DNA of 64,000 nt, from the NCBI GenBank assembly GCA_016208685.1, contig JACQXM010000077.1:1-64000 (forward strand). The letters are read 5' to 3'. Shown here in pieces: positions 54,887 through 63,952 of the stretch. The translations under genes and the position numbers were made by a program. Each line of letters opens with the position of its first letter. Position 1 is the first letter of the stretch. This DNA comes from Planctomycetota bacterium. GTDB lineage: Bacteria > Planctomycetota > Phycisphaerae > UBA1845. The notes beneath the pieces are model-generated. The model did no database searches. It saw nothing but the letters and a program-made list of their open reading frames with translations, and had not been told where the DNA came from.

Positions 54887-55385
54887 CGTCTCGCTCCTGC
54901 CGCGGGCCTTCGGCGCCGCGTCGTACTGTGCAAGTGGCCATTCTACCTTCCGAACGACACCCTGCCGTCGGACGTAAGCTATCTTGGAGGGTCCCGCACA
55001 TGGAAAACGTGTGGGCGATGCCCCCGCGAGCGCTAAGATCGCGCAAACCCGCGCCACAATACTGTAACGACCGCGGGCGGCCCGGCAGAGGGCTTTGGCG
55101 CGGGCCCGCGCGAACGTTCGGGGTTCGGTGCGTCACGATGCCGGCGCGGCCCAAGGCGGGCGCGTTGATTCGGCGGCACCCGGAGATGGCGCCCTGATGT
55201 TCGCGGCGCGGCGGGACCGCGCGGCGGTCAGCCGACGTTGTGATTTCTCCGATCAACCTATCGACGCCGGTGCGGAAACGCCGTACAATGCTTCGCACCC
55301 GTCGCCTGCGCTCCGCGTTGAGTCAGCGAAGTAGCGTGGCAGCAGCCCGTGGCTTGTTCCACCGGCTGACGAAAGGACGCCCGCG
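54887..55385. other. Gene-free region between NifS-like and glycosyltransferase genes
   Basis: About 500 bases with divergent genes on both sides. It contains the candidate glycosyltransferase promoter (55261-55289). No ORF with recognisable content, palindromic repeat module or RNA gene is visible. Confidence 0.5.
55261..55289 (+). promoter_or_regulatory. Candidate promoter of the GT4-DUF2934 gene
   Basis: TCGACG (55261-55266, four of six -35 bases) and TACAAT (55284-55289, five of six -10 bases) are separated by 17 bases. Transcription would start about 90 bases before the ATG at 55386. Confidence 0.45.
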
Positions 55386-56912
55386 ATGAGAATTGCCATG
55401 TTTTCCTGGGAGTCGATGCACTCCGTCGCCATCGGCGGACTCGCGCCCCACGTTACCGAACTGTCGGAAGCGCTGCACCGTCGCGGTCACGAAATACACG
55501 TGTTTACGCGCGTGGGGATGGGCCAATCGAGTTACGACCTGATCGGCGGCGTGCACTACCACCGCTGTCCTTACGAACCGCACGCGGATTTCGTGCTTTC
55601 CACGCAGCGTATGTGCGACAGTTTCGTGTGGCACATGGCGGAGACGGAGCACTTTCTCGGGGCCGCCTTCGACGTGGTCCACGGACACGACTGGCTGGCC
55701 ACCAAGGCCATCGTCCCGGCCAAGGACCGGCATCATCGGCCCACGGTGCTTACCATCCACTCCACGGAATACGGCCGCTGCGGCAACAGCCTGTGGGACG
55801 ACGAGATGTCGGGGCGTATTCGCGCTCTGGAGTGGGAGGGCACGTACGTCGCCGATCGCGTGATCTGCGTCTCGCGCACGCTGGGAGACGAGGTTCATCG
55901 CCTCTACCACGTGCCCACCGACAAGCTGTTTCCCATCTACAACGGCGTGGACCCCAGTCGTTACGACGGGCCGGTCGACGTTCGCAAGGTGCGGGATCGT
56001 TACTCCCTGCGCCTCGACGACCCCGTAGTCCTCTTTGCCGGGCGTCTAACCTGGCAGAAAGGCCCGGACCTGCTCATTGACGCGATTCCCCGCTTTCTTG
56101 ACGAGCACCCCAGGGCCAAGGTGGTCTTCGCCGGGGACGGGGACATGCGCGCCGGGCTGGAGCAGAGCGCCGAAGCAGGCGGGCTCTCGCGGGCCATTCG
56201 GTTTCTCGGCCATCGCAACGGACGGGAGCTCGTGGACCTCTTCAAGAGCGTCGACTTGGTCTGCGTACCCAGCCGCAACGAACCCTTCGGCATCGTGATC
56301 CTGGAAGCGTGGAGCGCCGAGAAGCCCGTGGTGGCCACCCGGATCGGCGGACCGACGGAATTCGTGGACCACGGACGAACCGGATTGACGGTGGACCCGG
56401 CGGTGGAGCCCATCGGGCGCGGCGTGGCGGAGGTGATCGCCGATGCCGACGCCGCCCGAACCATGGGGCTCAACGGGCGGCGCGAAGTCGAATCGCGGTT
56501 CTCCTGGGATCGCAGCGCGGAGGCGACGGAGAAGGTTTATCTGTCGGTGCTGAATGGCGCGGGCTTGGCCCGCGCGCCGGTCAACGGGCAGCACCGTGGG
56601 GAGTTCATCACCATGGCGAAGCAAGGAACGGTTCGACCTCGCCCGGGAAACGGCAAACCCGATGTCCTGACGGCGAAAACCGCCGCGGCACATGAGCCGC
56701 AAGCGGTGCCCGCGCCCACGGAGCCGGAGATCCGGGCGCGAGCGCATGCCATCTATCTGGCACGTAACGGTGCCCCCGGCGACCCGGTGGCCGACTGGCT
56801 GCTGGCGGAACGCCAGTTGCGCGAGGAGCGGCGAGCCCAGGCACGCCCGGTGGCGGAGAGCGCCACCCGGCCGCCCCGCACTCCCGCGCGTGTAAAGGCG
56901 GAGAAGGCCTGA
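55386..56912 (+). CDS. GT4-family glycosyltransferase with C-terminal DUF2934-like domain
   Basis: 508 residues, ATG at 55386 with AAGGA upstream. The first 410 residues are a GT-B fold: MRIAMFSWESMHSVAIGGLAPHV (glycine loop GGLAPHV), HGHDWLA, then FAGRLTWQKGPDLLIDAIPRF, AGDGD and SRNEPFGIVILEAWSAEKPVV, the EX7E region. This type includes glycogen-synthase-like and other retaining transferases using nucleotide sugars in the cytoplasm. The last ~50 residues hold a short domain of DUF2934 type (RARAHAIYLARNGAPGDPVADWLLAERQL), joined by a basic linker. The fusion is unusual; the tail may be a small interaction module. Substrates unknown. Confidence 0.88.
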   Translation: MRIAMFSWESMHSVAIGGLAPHVTELSEALHRRGHEIHVFTRVGMGQSSYDLIGGVHYHRCPYEPHADFVLSTQRMCDSFVWHMAETEHFLGAAFDVVHGHDWLATKAIVPAKDRHHRPTVLTIHSTEYGRCGNSLWDDEMSGRIRALEWEGTYVADRVICVSRTLGDEVHRLYHVPTDKLFPIYNGVDPSRYDGPVDVRKVRDRYSLRLDDPVVLFAGRLTWQKGPDLLIDAIPRFLDEHPRAKVVFAGDGDMRAGLEQSAEAGGLSRAIRFLGHRNGRELVDLFKSVDLVCVPSRNEPFGIVILEAWSAEKPVVATRIGGPTEFVDHGRTGLTVDPAVEPIGRGVAEVIADADAARTMGLNGRREVESRFSWDRSAEATEKVYLSVLNGAGLARAPVNGQHRGEFITMAKQGTVRPRPGNGKPDVLTAKTAAAHEPQAVPAPTEPEIRARAHAIYLARNGAPGDPVADWLLAERQLREERRAQARPVAESATRPPRTPARVKAEKA

Positions 56913-56975
56913 ACCCCGGCAGGCACAGGGCTGCTCAGGGGTGAAGCGCGCGGCCGCCGGTCCCGCGTTCGTGCC

Positions 56976-57506
56976 TCAGTCGGCCTCCGCATCCGCCACG
57001 CGGATCAGCACCGCTCCGATGGGAACGAGCTGTCCCACGTGACAGGTGACCTCCTTGACTCGCCCCGGGTGGGGTGAGGAAAGGGTCATTTCCATCTTCA
57101 TGGATTCCATGATGATCAGCGGTTGATGGGCGGTGAAGGCATCACCCGGCCGCACTTCGACTTTCAGAATCGTGCCTGGCATGGCGGCGGTGATGTCCCC
57201 CGCCGGGGCGGCGGAGTCGGCGGCCGGACGGGCGCGCGCCATCCGCTCCGCGAGCTCGAAGGAGTATCGGCGCCCGGCGAGCCACACGGTGACGCGGCGC
57301 TTGTCGCGAACCGCGTGGAACGGGGCCACCCGCCCTCCGATGCGCAGCAGTCCGCGACCGCCGACCCACTCCACTACCACGGTGTGGTGCGCCTCGCCGC
57401 GACGATAGTCGAACCTGCCCGCAGCGCCCTCCGCATCGCGCTGGAGTATCACCTCGTCAACCAGCGCCTCGAACCCTCCCACGGGACTGAGTCGGATGCG
57501 GTGCAT
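56976..57506 (-). CDS. Biotin carboxyl carrier protein / biotin-attachment subunit
   Basis: 176 residues, ATG at 57506, which shares one base with the biotin carboxylase stop (TGATG). The C-terminal ~75 residues are a biotinyl domain with MESMKMEM; the second Lys is the biotinylated one. The first half (VEWVGGRGLLRIGGR and RRYSFELAER) resembles the BT/bridging region found between biotin carboxylase and biotinyl domain in propionyl- and methylcrotonyl-CoA carboxylase alpha subunits. Here the alpha subunit is therefore split into two genes. No carboxyltransferase gene is in the window. Confidence 0.9.
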   Translation of the reverse strand: MHRIRLSPVGGFEALVDEVILQRDAEGAAGRFDYRRGEAHHTVVVEWVGGRGLLRIGGRVAPFHAVRDKRRVTVWLAGRRYSFELAERMARARPAADSAAPAGDITAAMPGTILKVEVRPGDAFTAHQPLIIMESMKMEMTLSSPHPGRVKEVTCHVGQLVPIGAVLIRVADAEAD

Positions 57507-59011
57507 CAGGCGTTCCTCCAGGGCAGCCCCGCGTGCCAGGGGCTCTCCGGGCCGACCGCCGCTGAGGCCGCGCGACCCTCGCCGGTCGCGGCCCGCGCCG
57601 GATCCGCCGGCAGTGCCGTCAGCGCCGCGGCCAAGTACGCCTCCTCCGGCAGACCGGTCGCCTCCGCGGCCAGCCGATGCTCCTCGAGAAACTGAGTGTG
57701 AATCCTACCGGCGCGGAACAGCGGATGGTCGATCAGCGATTGCAGGAACTCCAGATTGGTGGCCACGCCCAGGATCGGAAACCGCCGCAGGGCCCAAGCC
57801 ATCCTTGCCAGCGATTCATCGCGCGTCCGCCCCCACGAGATGAGCTTGGCGAGCTGCGGGTCGTAATGCACCGTGACCTCCGAACCCTGCATCACTCCGC
57901 TGTCCACGCGCACGCCGGGACCCGTGGGAGCCACGAAACACTCCAGCGTCCCTACGGAAGGGAGGAAGCCGCGCGCCGGGTCTTCGGCGTAGACGCGGCA
58001 TTCGACGGCGTGGCCGTGCTGCCGCAGCTCTTCCTGAGCGAACGGCAGGCGGCCTCCGGCGGCGACGATCACCTGGGCCCGTACCAGATCGAAACCGGTG
58101 ACCAGCTCCGTAACCGGGTGTTCCACCTGCAGACGGGTGTTGACCTCCAGGAAATAGAACCCGCCGGCCTCGTCCACCATGAACTCCACCGTGCCGGCGT
58201 TGGTGTATCCGATGGCGGCGGCGGCTCGCACCGCCGCCTCGCCCATGCGCGCCCGCAGCTCCGGCGTCACGCCCGGTGACGGGGATTCCTCCACGATCTT
58301 CTGATGCCGCCGCTGGATGGAACATTCGCGCTCGAAGAGATGCACCACGTTGCCGTGCGCATCGCCGAAAACCTGAATCTCCACGTGCCGCGGCCGGCGG
58401 ATGTATCGTTCCAGAAAAACACGGGAATCGCCGAAGGCGGCTTTCGCTTCGCGCTGCGCCGCCTGCACGGCGGCCGACAACTCCGCGGAGGTCTCCACGA
58501 CGCGCATCCCCTTGCCGCCTCCGCCCGCCGCCGCCTTGACCAGCACGGGATAGCCGACTTTCGCCGCCTCGCGCGCCAGCGTGTCCGGTCTTTCGTGTTC
58601 CGCGCCGGACCAGCCGGGGACCACGGGCACGCCCGCGGCGGCGAACGCCTGCTTGGCCGCCACCTTGTCACCCATGGCGCGGATCACCGCCGGCGACGGT
58701 CCGATGAAGGTCACGCCGCGATCGGCACACGCCTGGGCGAACTCAGCGTTCTCTGCCAGAAAGCCATAGCCGGGGTGAACGGCATCCGCCTTGTGGCGAA
58801 GGGCAAGGTCCAGAATCTTGTCCCCGCGAAGGTAGGTATCCGCCGAGGTGCTGCCGTCGAGGGCATAGGCTTCGTCGGCCGAGAAAACGTGCAGCGACCG
58901 CCGGTCGGGGTCGGAATACACGGCCAGTGCGGTGACGCCCATCTGCTGGAGCGTAGCGGCCACGCGCACGGCAATCTCACCACGGTTGGCGATCAGCACC
59001 CTTCGGAACAT
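57506..59011 (-). CDS. Biotin carboxylase subunit (acyl-CoA carboxylase alpha-type)
   Basis: 501 residues, ATG at 59011. ATP-dependent carboxylation of biotin on the carrier encoded next. Motifs: RVLIANRGEIAVRV at the start, HPGYGFLAEN, the ATP-grasp glycine loop AAAGGGGKGMRVV, EECSIQRRHQK-type (here FERECSIQRRHQKIVEE) and the catalytic EVNTRLQVEHPVTELVTG. GHAVECRVYAEDP precedes the C-terminal domain. Its ~450-residue core is like AccC; the extra C-terminal ~55 residues show the beginning of the alpha-subunit type. Probably assembles with a carboxyltransferase encoded elsewhere to make propionyl-, methylcrotonyl- or acetyl-CoA carboxylase. Confidence 0.93.
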   Translation of the reverse strand: MFRRVLIANRGEIAVRVAATLQQMGVTALAVYSDPDRRSLHVFSADEAYALDGSTSADTYLRGDKILDLALRHKADAVHPGYGFLAENAEFAQACADRGVTFIGPSPAVIRAMGDKVAAKQAFAAAGVPVVPGWSGAEHERPDTLAREAAKVGYPVLVKAAAGGGGKGMRVVETSAELSAAVQAAQREAKAAFGDSRVFLERYIRRPRHVEIQVFGDAHGNVVHLFERECSIQRRHQKIVEESPSPGVTPELRARMGEAAVRAAAAIGYTNAGTVEFMVDEAGGFYFLEVNTRLQVEHPVTELVTGFDLVRAQVIVAAGGRLPFAQEELRQHGHAVECRVYAEDPARGFLPSVGTLECFVAPTGPGVRVDSGVMQGSEVTVHYDPQLAKLISWGRTRDESLARMAWALRRFPILGVATNLEFLQSLIDHPLFRAGRIHTQFLEEHRLAAEATGLPEEAYLAAALTALPADPARAATGEGRAASAAVGPESPWHAGLPWRNA

Positions 59012-59084
59012 CGGCGGCGGATATTACACGATCGCCCCGCCAACGCGAAAAACAGCCGAGCCGCGGAGTGCTTCGACGGTGACA

Positions 59085-60767
59085 TCAGGGCGGCCCGTCG
59101 GCGCGCTCCTGTCGATCGCCGTACGGTGGTCTGGTGGTCAGACGTTTGTCCTCGACGGGCCCGCCCATCGTGAAGTGGTAAAGCGACTGGAACGCCGTGC
59201 CGGACAGACCGAGAAGGTCGTGCACCGGGTCGTCGAAGAAGCAGCCGATGCCCGTGCCGCGAATGCCTGCCGCTTCAGCCTCCAGATACAGCACTTGACC
59301 GATGACGCCCGTTTCCCAGAACAGCCGCCGATAGTACCACGCCCCGTGCTCGCGCAAGGGAGCCTCGAATTCGGCAATCATGCCGCAACTGAACACGCCG
59401 TCGGCGGCGATCTCCTGCCCGCAGCTCACCTGTCCTGCGACTCGACGCGCGTCGCCGGTGGTCAGATGGTAGAGCGGCAACCCCGCGGGACACCCCGCAG
59501 GCGCGTCCCAGGACCACGGGTGCGACATCGCGGCTCGGAGTGCCGCGAGTTTCCCGGGGTCGCGAACCAGGAAGTAGAGTCCCGGCGGCAGATCGTCGAC
59601 CCGGTGCACAAAGAGAACCAGATGGACGTGCGCCGGCGGGCCGACGGCGCACCACGGGGCCTGACGGAAGCGTGGCAGCACGCGATCAAGGATGAGGTAG
59701 AACTGCTCCGCCGAAATCCGCGTCCGGCCGTCCAGCGCCCGCGCGCTGCGCCGCTGGCGAATGACCCGCCGAGCCGGAACCAGCGGGCGCGAGGGCGCCG
59801 GCGCCGGCGCGAAGGAATGTCCCGGCGGTGGAGGAGGACTGCCGGTCTCCGCTTCCTTGGCACACGCGGCCGTCACCTCGTCGATCGCTTCCCAATCGAC
59901 GTGCTCCGTGCTCAGGCGGTTGGCCTGCCCCGTCCATCGGGCTCGTGACGCGATGCCGGCCATGCCCGCGGCATCCGGCCGGCGCGGCAGGGCCGGAGCT
60001 GTGCCGCCTGGTTCCGCCGGCCCCGGAAAGACGGCCAGGAGGAGGTCCGCGTGCTCACGCTCCGCCGCAGTAAAATCGCCGTCGCGATCCAGCCCCAACA
60101 GCGCGGCGACCTCCGCGTCACCCAGGTCCGAAAGCGGCGCGGAGCACCAGCCGCTTGCCACTGCCGCCAGGGCGAGCGCCGCCAGGGCGTGTCCCACGTC
60201 GTGCTGGCAGTAGCGGTAGGCGCGTTCGCCGTACTTCCACGCCTCGCGCCAGTGAATGGACGTCAGCCCGGCGAAGAACGTCCCTGGGGGAAAGCCGTCG
60301 AACAGCGCGACGCAACCCTCATCGCCGAACTCCGCGCGACGTTCCAGGGCATGCTCGCCGGGCGCGTAGTGGTAGACCCCGGGGGCGTCCGACAGCCCGA
60401 CGACGGGCGGCAGGACGACGTATCCTTCCGTCGGGTGCAGGTTCCCGCTGGAGGGGTTGATGCGCAACGACCACGACGAGTCCTGGTACTGCTTCCACGC
60501 CGACAGCGCCAGCGAATGCTCCAGGAACGCCGACAGCGAGTCGGCATCCACACAGCGCGGCGGAACCTTACCGGGTACGTACAGATCGTCGTAGGGCGGG
60601 CCCCGGTCCGGGTCGGAGAACCCAAGCCGCAGAAGCGGCGCGCTGGCGAAGCGTCGGAACGGATCGGGCTGGTTCGCCCAGTCGAGAAATCCCGACGAGG
60701 CGGCGAAGCGGTGGAAATGGTGCTTGGTTCGCTGGTGGTAGGCGACGGCCTGCTGCCAACCCTGCAT
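59085..60767 (-). CDS. SagB/ThcOx-type nitroreductase-family oxidoreductase (double domain)
   Basis: 560 residues from the ATG at 60767 (MQGWQQAVAYHQRTKHH); the frame to 60995 adds only Arg/Pro-rich sequence. Two nitroreductase-like halves are visible. The first has SWSLRINPSSGNLHPTEGYVVLPP and YHYAPGEHALE; the second has RRVIRQRRSARALDG and a late WETGVIGQVLYLEAEAAGIRGTGIG, which should bind FMN. SagB-type enzymes oxidise azolines to azoles in modified peptides, but double-domain relatives also occur far from such clusters. No YcaO cyclodehydratase is nearby, so the role is open. The export cassette ends about 5.4 kb away on the other strand. Confidence 0.82.
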   Translation of the reverse strand: MQGWQQAVAYHQRTKHHFHRFAASSGFLDWANQPDPFRRFASAPLLRLGFSDPDRGPPYDDLYVPGKVPPRCVDADSLSAFLEHSLALSAWKQYQDSSWSLRINPSSGNLHPTEGYVVLPPVVGLSDAPGVYHYAPGEHALERRAEFGDEGCVALFDGFPPGTFFAGLTSIHWREAWKYGERAYRYCQHDVGHALAALALAAVASGWCSAPLSDLGDAEVAALLGLDRDGDFTAAEREHADLLLAVFPGPAEPGGTAPALPRRPDAAGMAGIASRARWTGQANRLSTEHVDWEAIDEVTAACAKEAETGSPPPPPGHSFAPAPAPSRPLVPARRVIRQRRSARALDGRTRISAEQFYLILDRVLPRFRQAPWCAVGPPAHVHLVLFVHRVDDLPPGLYFLVRDPGKLAALRAAMSHPWSWDAPAGCPAGLPLYHLTTGDARRVAGQVSCGQEIAADGVFSCGMIAEFEAPLREHGAWYYRRLFWETGVIGQVLYLEAEAAGIRGTGIGCFFDDPVHDLLGLSGTAFQSLYHFTMGGPVEDKRLTTRPPYGDRQERADGPP

Positions 60768-61294
60768 GGGAGGACCTCTACGCCCCGCGCGCGGCGCCAC
60801 GGCGGGTGTCGCCGGCGTGACGGGGGCATTCGCTGCCGAACGACACCCGACAGAAGCGTAGTGTACCGTGCGGGGCGAACAAAGGGGGCGACAACGCAGG
60901 GCAGGAAGGCCGGGCGGCTCGACGCGGCAGGAACTGAGCGGCGACCGTAAGGGAGCGGCCTTGGTCGCGACGCGGCGAGTGAGCAACGCAGCCACGCAGG
61001 ATCAGTACCGCGACAGGATGGAGCGGGCGAACGCGGAACGCGGAAAGAACGGCGAAACGCGAAACCGGACGCCGCGTGCCCCCTGCACAGCCGCGACCGT
61101 AAGGGAGCGGGCCTTGGTCGCGACGAGGCGACGCAGCGACACAGGTTCAGCACACCGACAGTTTGAAGCGCTCGTCTCGCGGCGCTCGTCGACACGCGCA
61201 GTTCTGCGTGCGTGGCGAGTGTCAGCACGATCAGCGCCGGGACTGTCAGGGAGCGGTGGAGTCAATCCACGGCGGCGCGGGATTGCGCCATCAC
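60768..61294. repeat. Gene-free stretch with dispersed repeat modules
   Basis: About 530 bases. It holds the modules 'gcgaccgtaagggagcggcc' (about 60942-60961) and 'gccgcgaccgtaagggagcggg' (61092-61113), 'gatcagtaccgcgacaggatggagcg' (about 61000-61025, inverted copy of the strings near 431 and 22885) and 'gaacgcggaacgcgg' (61028-61042). The order of modules mirrors the other gene-free regions. No gene is supported. Confidence 0.65.
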
Positions 61295-61957
61295 TCAAAA
61301 GCCGTACAACAGGTAGGGATTGGTGGCGCGCTCGCGTCCGATGGTGGTTTCCGGCCCGTGCCCGGACAGCACCCGCGTATCGTCCGGAAGTGTCATCAGG
61401 TTGGCATGGAGATTGCGCAGCAGCCGGTCACCGTCGCTGTGTGGAAAGTCCACGCGGCCCACGCTTCCCGCGAAGAGCGCGTCGCCGACGAAGGCGATGC
61501 TTAGCTCGCGGCAATAGAGCGTGCGCCCGCCGGGCGAATGCCCGGAAGTGTCCAGGATCGCCCAGGTGGTGTCGTCGAGGACCAGCGACCCGCCGTGCGG
61601 CAGATCCAACGGGTCGTGCACCTGCGTGACGATGCCCGCGCCCATCAGGCCGGAGAGGTTCTCCATGGGATCGGTCAGCGCCCGCCATTCTTCCTTCGCC
61701 AGGTACACCGGCAGCTCGCCCAACGCGGCACGGACTTCGTCGATGCCCGCGATGTGGTCGGCGTGTGCGTGCGTAAGAACGATGGCGGCGGGGGCAAGCG
61801 ATTGCTCGCGGACGTGGCGGATGATCTTCCGCGCCTGCGGCGGCAGGCCGGGGTCGATGATCCAGCACGGCCCCCCCGCGCGGCGGTAAACCGTCATGCC
61901 GTTCTCCGCGTACACGGGGTCGTTGGTGATGTGGATGTGGAGGCTGGCGGAAGTCAT
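61295..61957 (-). CDS. MBL-fold hydrolase (glyoxalase II-like)
   Basis: 220 residues, ATG at 61957, overlapping the TcmP-like stop by four bases. The metal motif THAHADH is preceded by WIIDPG and followed by ILDTSGHSPGG and FVGDALFAGSVGRVDFP, which together give the full set of ligands for a binuclear site, as in glyoxalase II-like and persulfide-dioxygenase-like hydrolases. Length fits the short single-domain group (about 210). The C-terminal part GHGPETTIGRERATNPYL is typical of YcbL-type proteins, whose substrate is often unclear. Confidence 0.9.
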   Translation of the reverse strand: MTSASLHIHITNDPVYAENGMTVYRRAGGPCWIIDPGLPPQARKIIRHVREQSLAPAAIVLTHAHADHIAGIDEVRAALGELPVYLAKEEWRALTDPMENLSGLMGAGIVTQVHDPLDLPHGGSLVLDDTTWAILDTSGHSPGGRTLYCRELSIAFVGDALFAGSVGRVDFPHSDGDRLLRNLHANLMTLPDDTRVLSGHGPETTIGRERATNPYLLYGF

Positions 61958-63135
61958 GTTTGCGCCCCTGTCTGCCTCTCGATGTACACGAGCACCTGGC
62001 CGTGGTCGCGCTTCGGAACTTTCTCCTTCGCCCTCAACCCTTCAACTAAGACGCATCCCTGCTTGCGCCATGCCTTAATCCACTCCTGCAAGTCGCGCTC
62101 CGATACCAGCGACTCGCGCAGCGCCACTTCCCACGCGATGTCGTACTCCAAGCGCCCGCGCCTTTTGAGTTCCTTCAGAACCTGCAACTGTGCCCGCTCG
62201 GTATAGCGATCGCGAAGCTCATTGTAGTAGCTCGGGTCGTGCATGACCTCGGACGGAAACAGTTCACCTTGGCCTGTCTTCTCTTCGCGGTCGCGCCGAC
62301 GACGATCGCCCCTCGCCTCTTCCATCTGCGTCATCGCTGTTCGCTCCGCGCCCTTGAACACTTCCATACCCTTGGGATTTCGCGTCGCGAAGATCAAGTG
62401 GAAGTGCGGTCGATTCCTGACAGGATCAAGGATGGTCACAGGGCAGACATATCGGAAGTTTCCGGTTTCACTTACTATACGAGAATACTGTTCAATGATT
62501 GCGTCGTCTCGGTCAAGCGCCCTCTTCCCCGCCACGATCTCGCGAAAATCGATCGAACCGCAGAGCCTCTTGAGCGACTCCTGCGTATGCGCATCGGGCG
62601 ATTCTACGAATCTTCTGATGTGCCCCGTCATCAGGTTAATCAGGACCTCTGCGGGTTCCAGCCTGAGAATCGGTCCAATCTGGTCCATGCCAAACCCTGT
62701 CCATCCAGTTGGATCGATGAAGATGAACGGAAATGATGTTCCGCCACCTTCCTTGACGAACTGCACGATGTCAGCCACGGCGGCTTCGAATGCAAGATTC
62801 TGACATCGAACCTCCACATCCTGCACTGAGCCCGCGAACTCGCGCAGTTTGGCGAACGCACTCTTGTCTTTCTCTAGGAAGTAGCAGCGCAACTTCAGGT
62901 GACGCCCTTGTGCTTCGTAGGTATCCCTTGCTTCACGAAGCTGCCGGACTGCAATCGAAAACGACGCATCGTCAAATGTGCTTGAGCGTGTTTCCCAAGG
63001 TCCGGCGAAGCAATCGACGTACGTAATCGTATCCCACGCGGACCCGACGATGTACCCGAACCGCCTCAGATACTCGCGAAGCACAATGTGCTTGACTAGC
63101 GTTTGCTCTCGCCCCTCGTAGTCGTCTGTGCTCAT
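61954..63135 (-). CDS. TcmP-like three-Cys-motif partner protein
   Basis: 393 residues, ATG at 63135, overlapping the DUF5131 stop by four bases. It has the pattern of the three-Cys-motif partner family: an N-terminal TYVDCFAGPW motif, then EKDKSAFAKL, FPFIFIDPTGWTGF and a C-terminal charged half that ends in a winged-helix-like segment. The early motifs recall a Rossmann or methyltransferase-like fold, but no catalytic role is established. It lies in DNA visibly richer in A+T than its surroundings, which suggests acquisition by transfer. TcmP genes typically sit next to a DUF5131 gene, as here. Confidence 0.82.
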   Translation of the reverse strand: MSTDDYEGREQTLVKHIVLREYLRRFGYIVGSAWDTITYVDCFAGPWETRSSTFDDASFSIAVRQLREARDTYEAQGRHLKLRCYFLEKDKSAFAKLREFAGSVQDVEVRCQNLAFEAAVADIVQFVKEGGGTSFPFIFIDPTGWTGFGMDQIGPILRLEPAEVLINLMTGHIRRFVESPDAHTQESLKRLCGSIDFREIVAGKRALDRDDAIIEQYSRIVSETGNFRYVCPVTILDPVRNRPHFHLIFATRNPKGMEVFKGAERTAMTQMEEARGDRRRRDREEKTGQGELFPSEVMHDPSYYNELRDRYTERAQLQVLKELKRRGRLEYDIAWEVALRESLVSERDLQEWIKAWRKQGCVLVEGLRAKEKVPKRDHGQVLVYIERQTGAQT

Positions 63136-63941
63136 CGCGTCAATTGTCCGTTGTAACGGCGCTCGAGAGCGGCAACGACTTGCGAGGCACGCGCCACGTC
63201 GCGAATCCCAAGCGGGACGAAATCAGGGCGTTGGTCGTACGCGCGTCCGTCGAGCTCGCGCCCCCACCGACTCTTCTGAACGCCGCCCCACTGCTTGAAG
63301 AAAAACGGCACGCCGGCAGCCCGGCACTGGTTACGAATGCTGACCACCCACTCGCGGCTCATGGGCCGCGCGCCGGGTCCACTCTCGCCTCCTACGATGA
63401 CCCAGGAAATGCCACGAAGATCGACGCGCCGGAGATCCTCGAGGAGGGGTTCGATGGAAAGGAAGCGCATCTTCGCAGGCGCTTCCCTCAAGTGTGGGAT
63501 CCGTGGCAGACCCTGCGTTCGGTTTTCCACACTGACGCCCCACCAGATGTGCGGCAACTCCGCCGCGAAGGCGAGTCTGGTCTTCAGGAGATCGCGCAGC
63601 CGCTCGGAACGCTTGGTAAGGACCTGGAACGTATGCCACGCCGCCGCCTGCATCACGCGCGCAACGTCGACAATGTAGTCGTCCGGCACACCCTCATGGA
63701 ACAGATCGCTCATCGAGTTGACAAAGATCATCCGCGGAGTTTTCCAACGAAGCGGCTCAGCGAGTTTATGAGGCACCAGGCGCAGATCGAACCCCTGCTC
63801 ATAGGGGTGACCTGGCACGCCGCGGAATCGTTCCGCGAAGGTCTCGGCATAACAATGCGCGCAACCCGCGCTGACCTTCGTGCAACCACGTACGGGGTTC
63901 CACGTCGCGTCAGTCCATTCGATCTTCGATTTGCTGCTCAT
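63132..63941 (-). CDS. DUF5131 / phage Gp37-Gp68-like three-Cys-motif protein
   Basis: 269 residues, ATG at 63941. The N-terminus IEWTDATWNPVRGCTKVSAGCAHCYAE carries the three cysteines (Cys20, Cys27, Cys30; spacing C-x6-C-x2-C) that name this family and could bind an iron-sulfur cluster; it resembles a radical-SAM-like TIM barrel. Later motifs are RMIFVNSMSDLFHEGVPDD, QVLTKRSERL, WWGVSVEN, FLSIEPLLED and VIVGGESGPGARPM, all typical. Found in phages and bacteria; the reaction is unknown. It precedes TcmP with a four-base overlap. Confidence 0.9.
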   Translation of the reverse strand: MSSKSKIEWTDATWNPVRGCTKVSAGCAHCYAETFAERFRGVPGHPYEQGFDLRLVPHKLAEPLRWKTPRMIFVNSMSDLFHEGVPDDYIVDVARVMQAAAWHTFQVLTKRSERLRDLLKTRLAFAAELPHIWWGVSVENRTQGLPRIPHLREAPAKMRFLSIEPLLEDLRRVDLRGISWVIVGGESGPGARPMSREWVVSIRNQCRAAGVPFFFKQWGGVQKSRWGRELDGRAYDQRPDFVPLGIRDVARASQVVAALERRYNGQLTR

Positions 63942-63952
63942 GACGGCATTCG

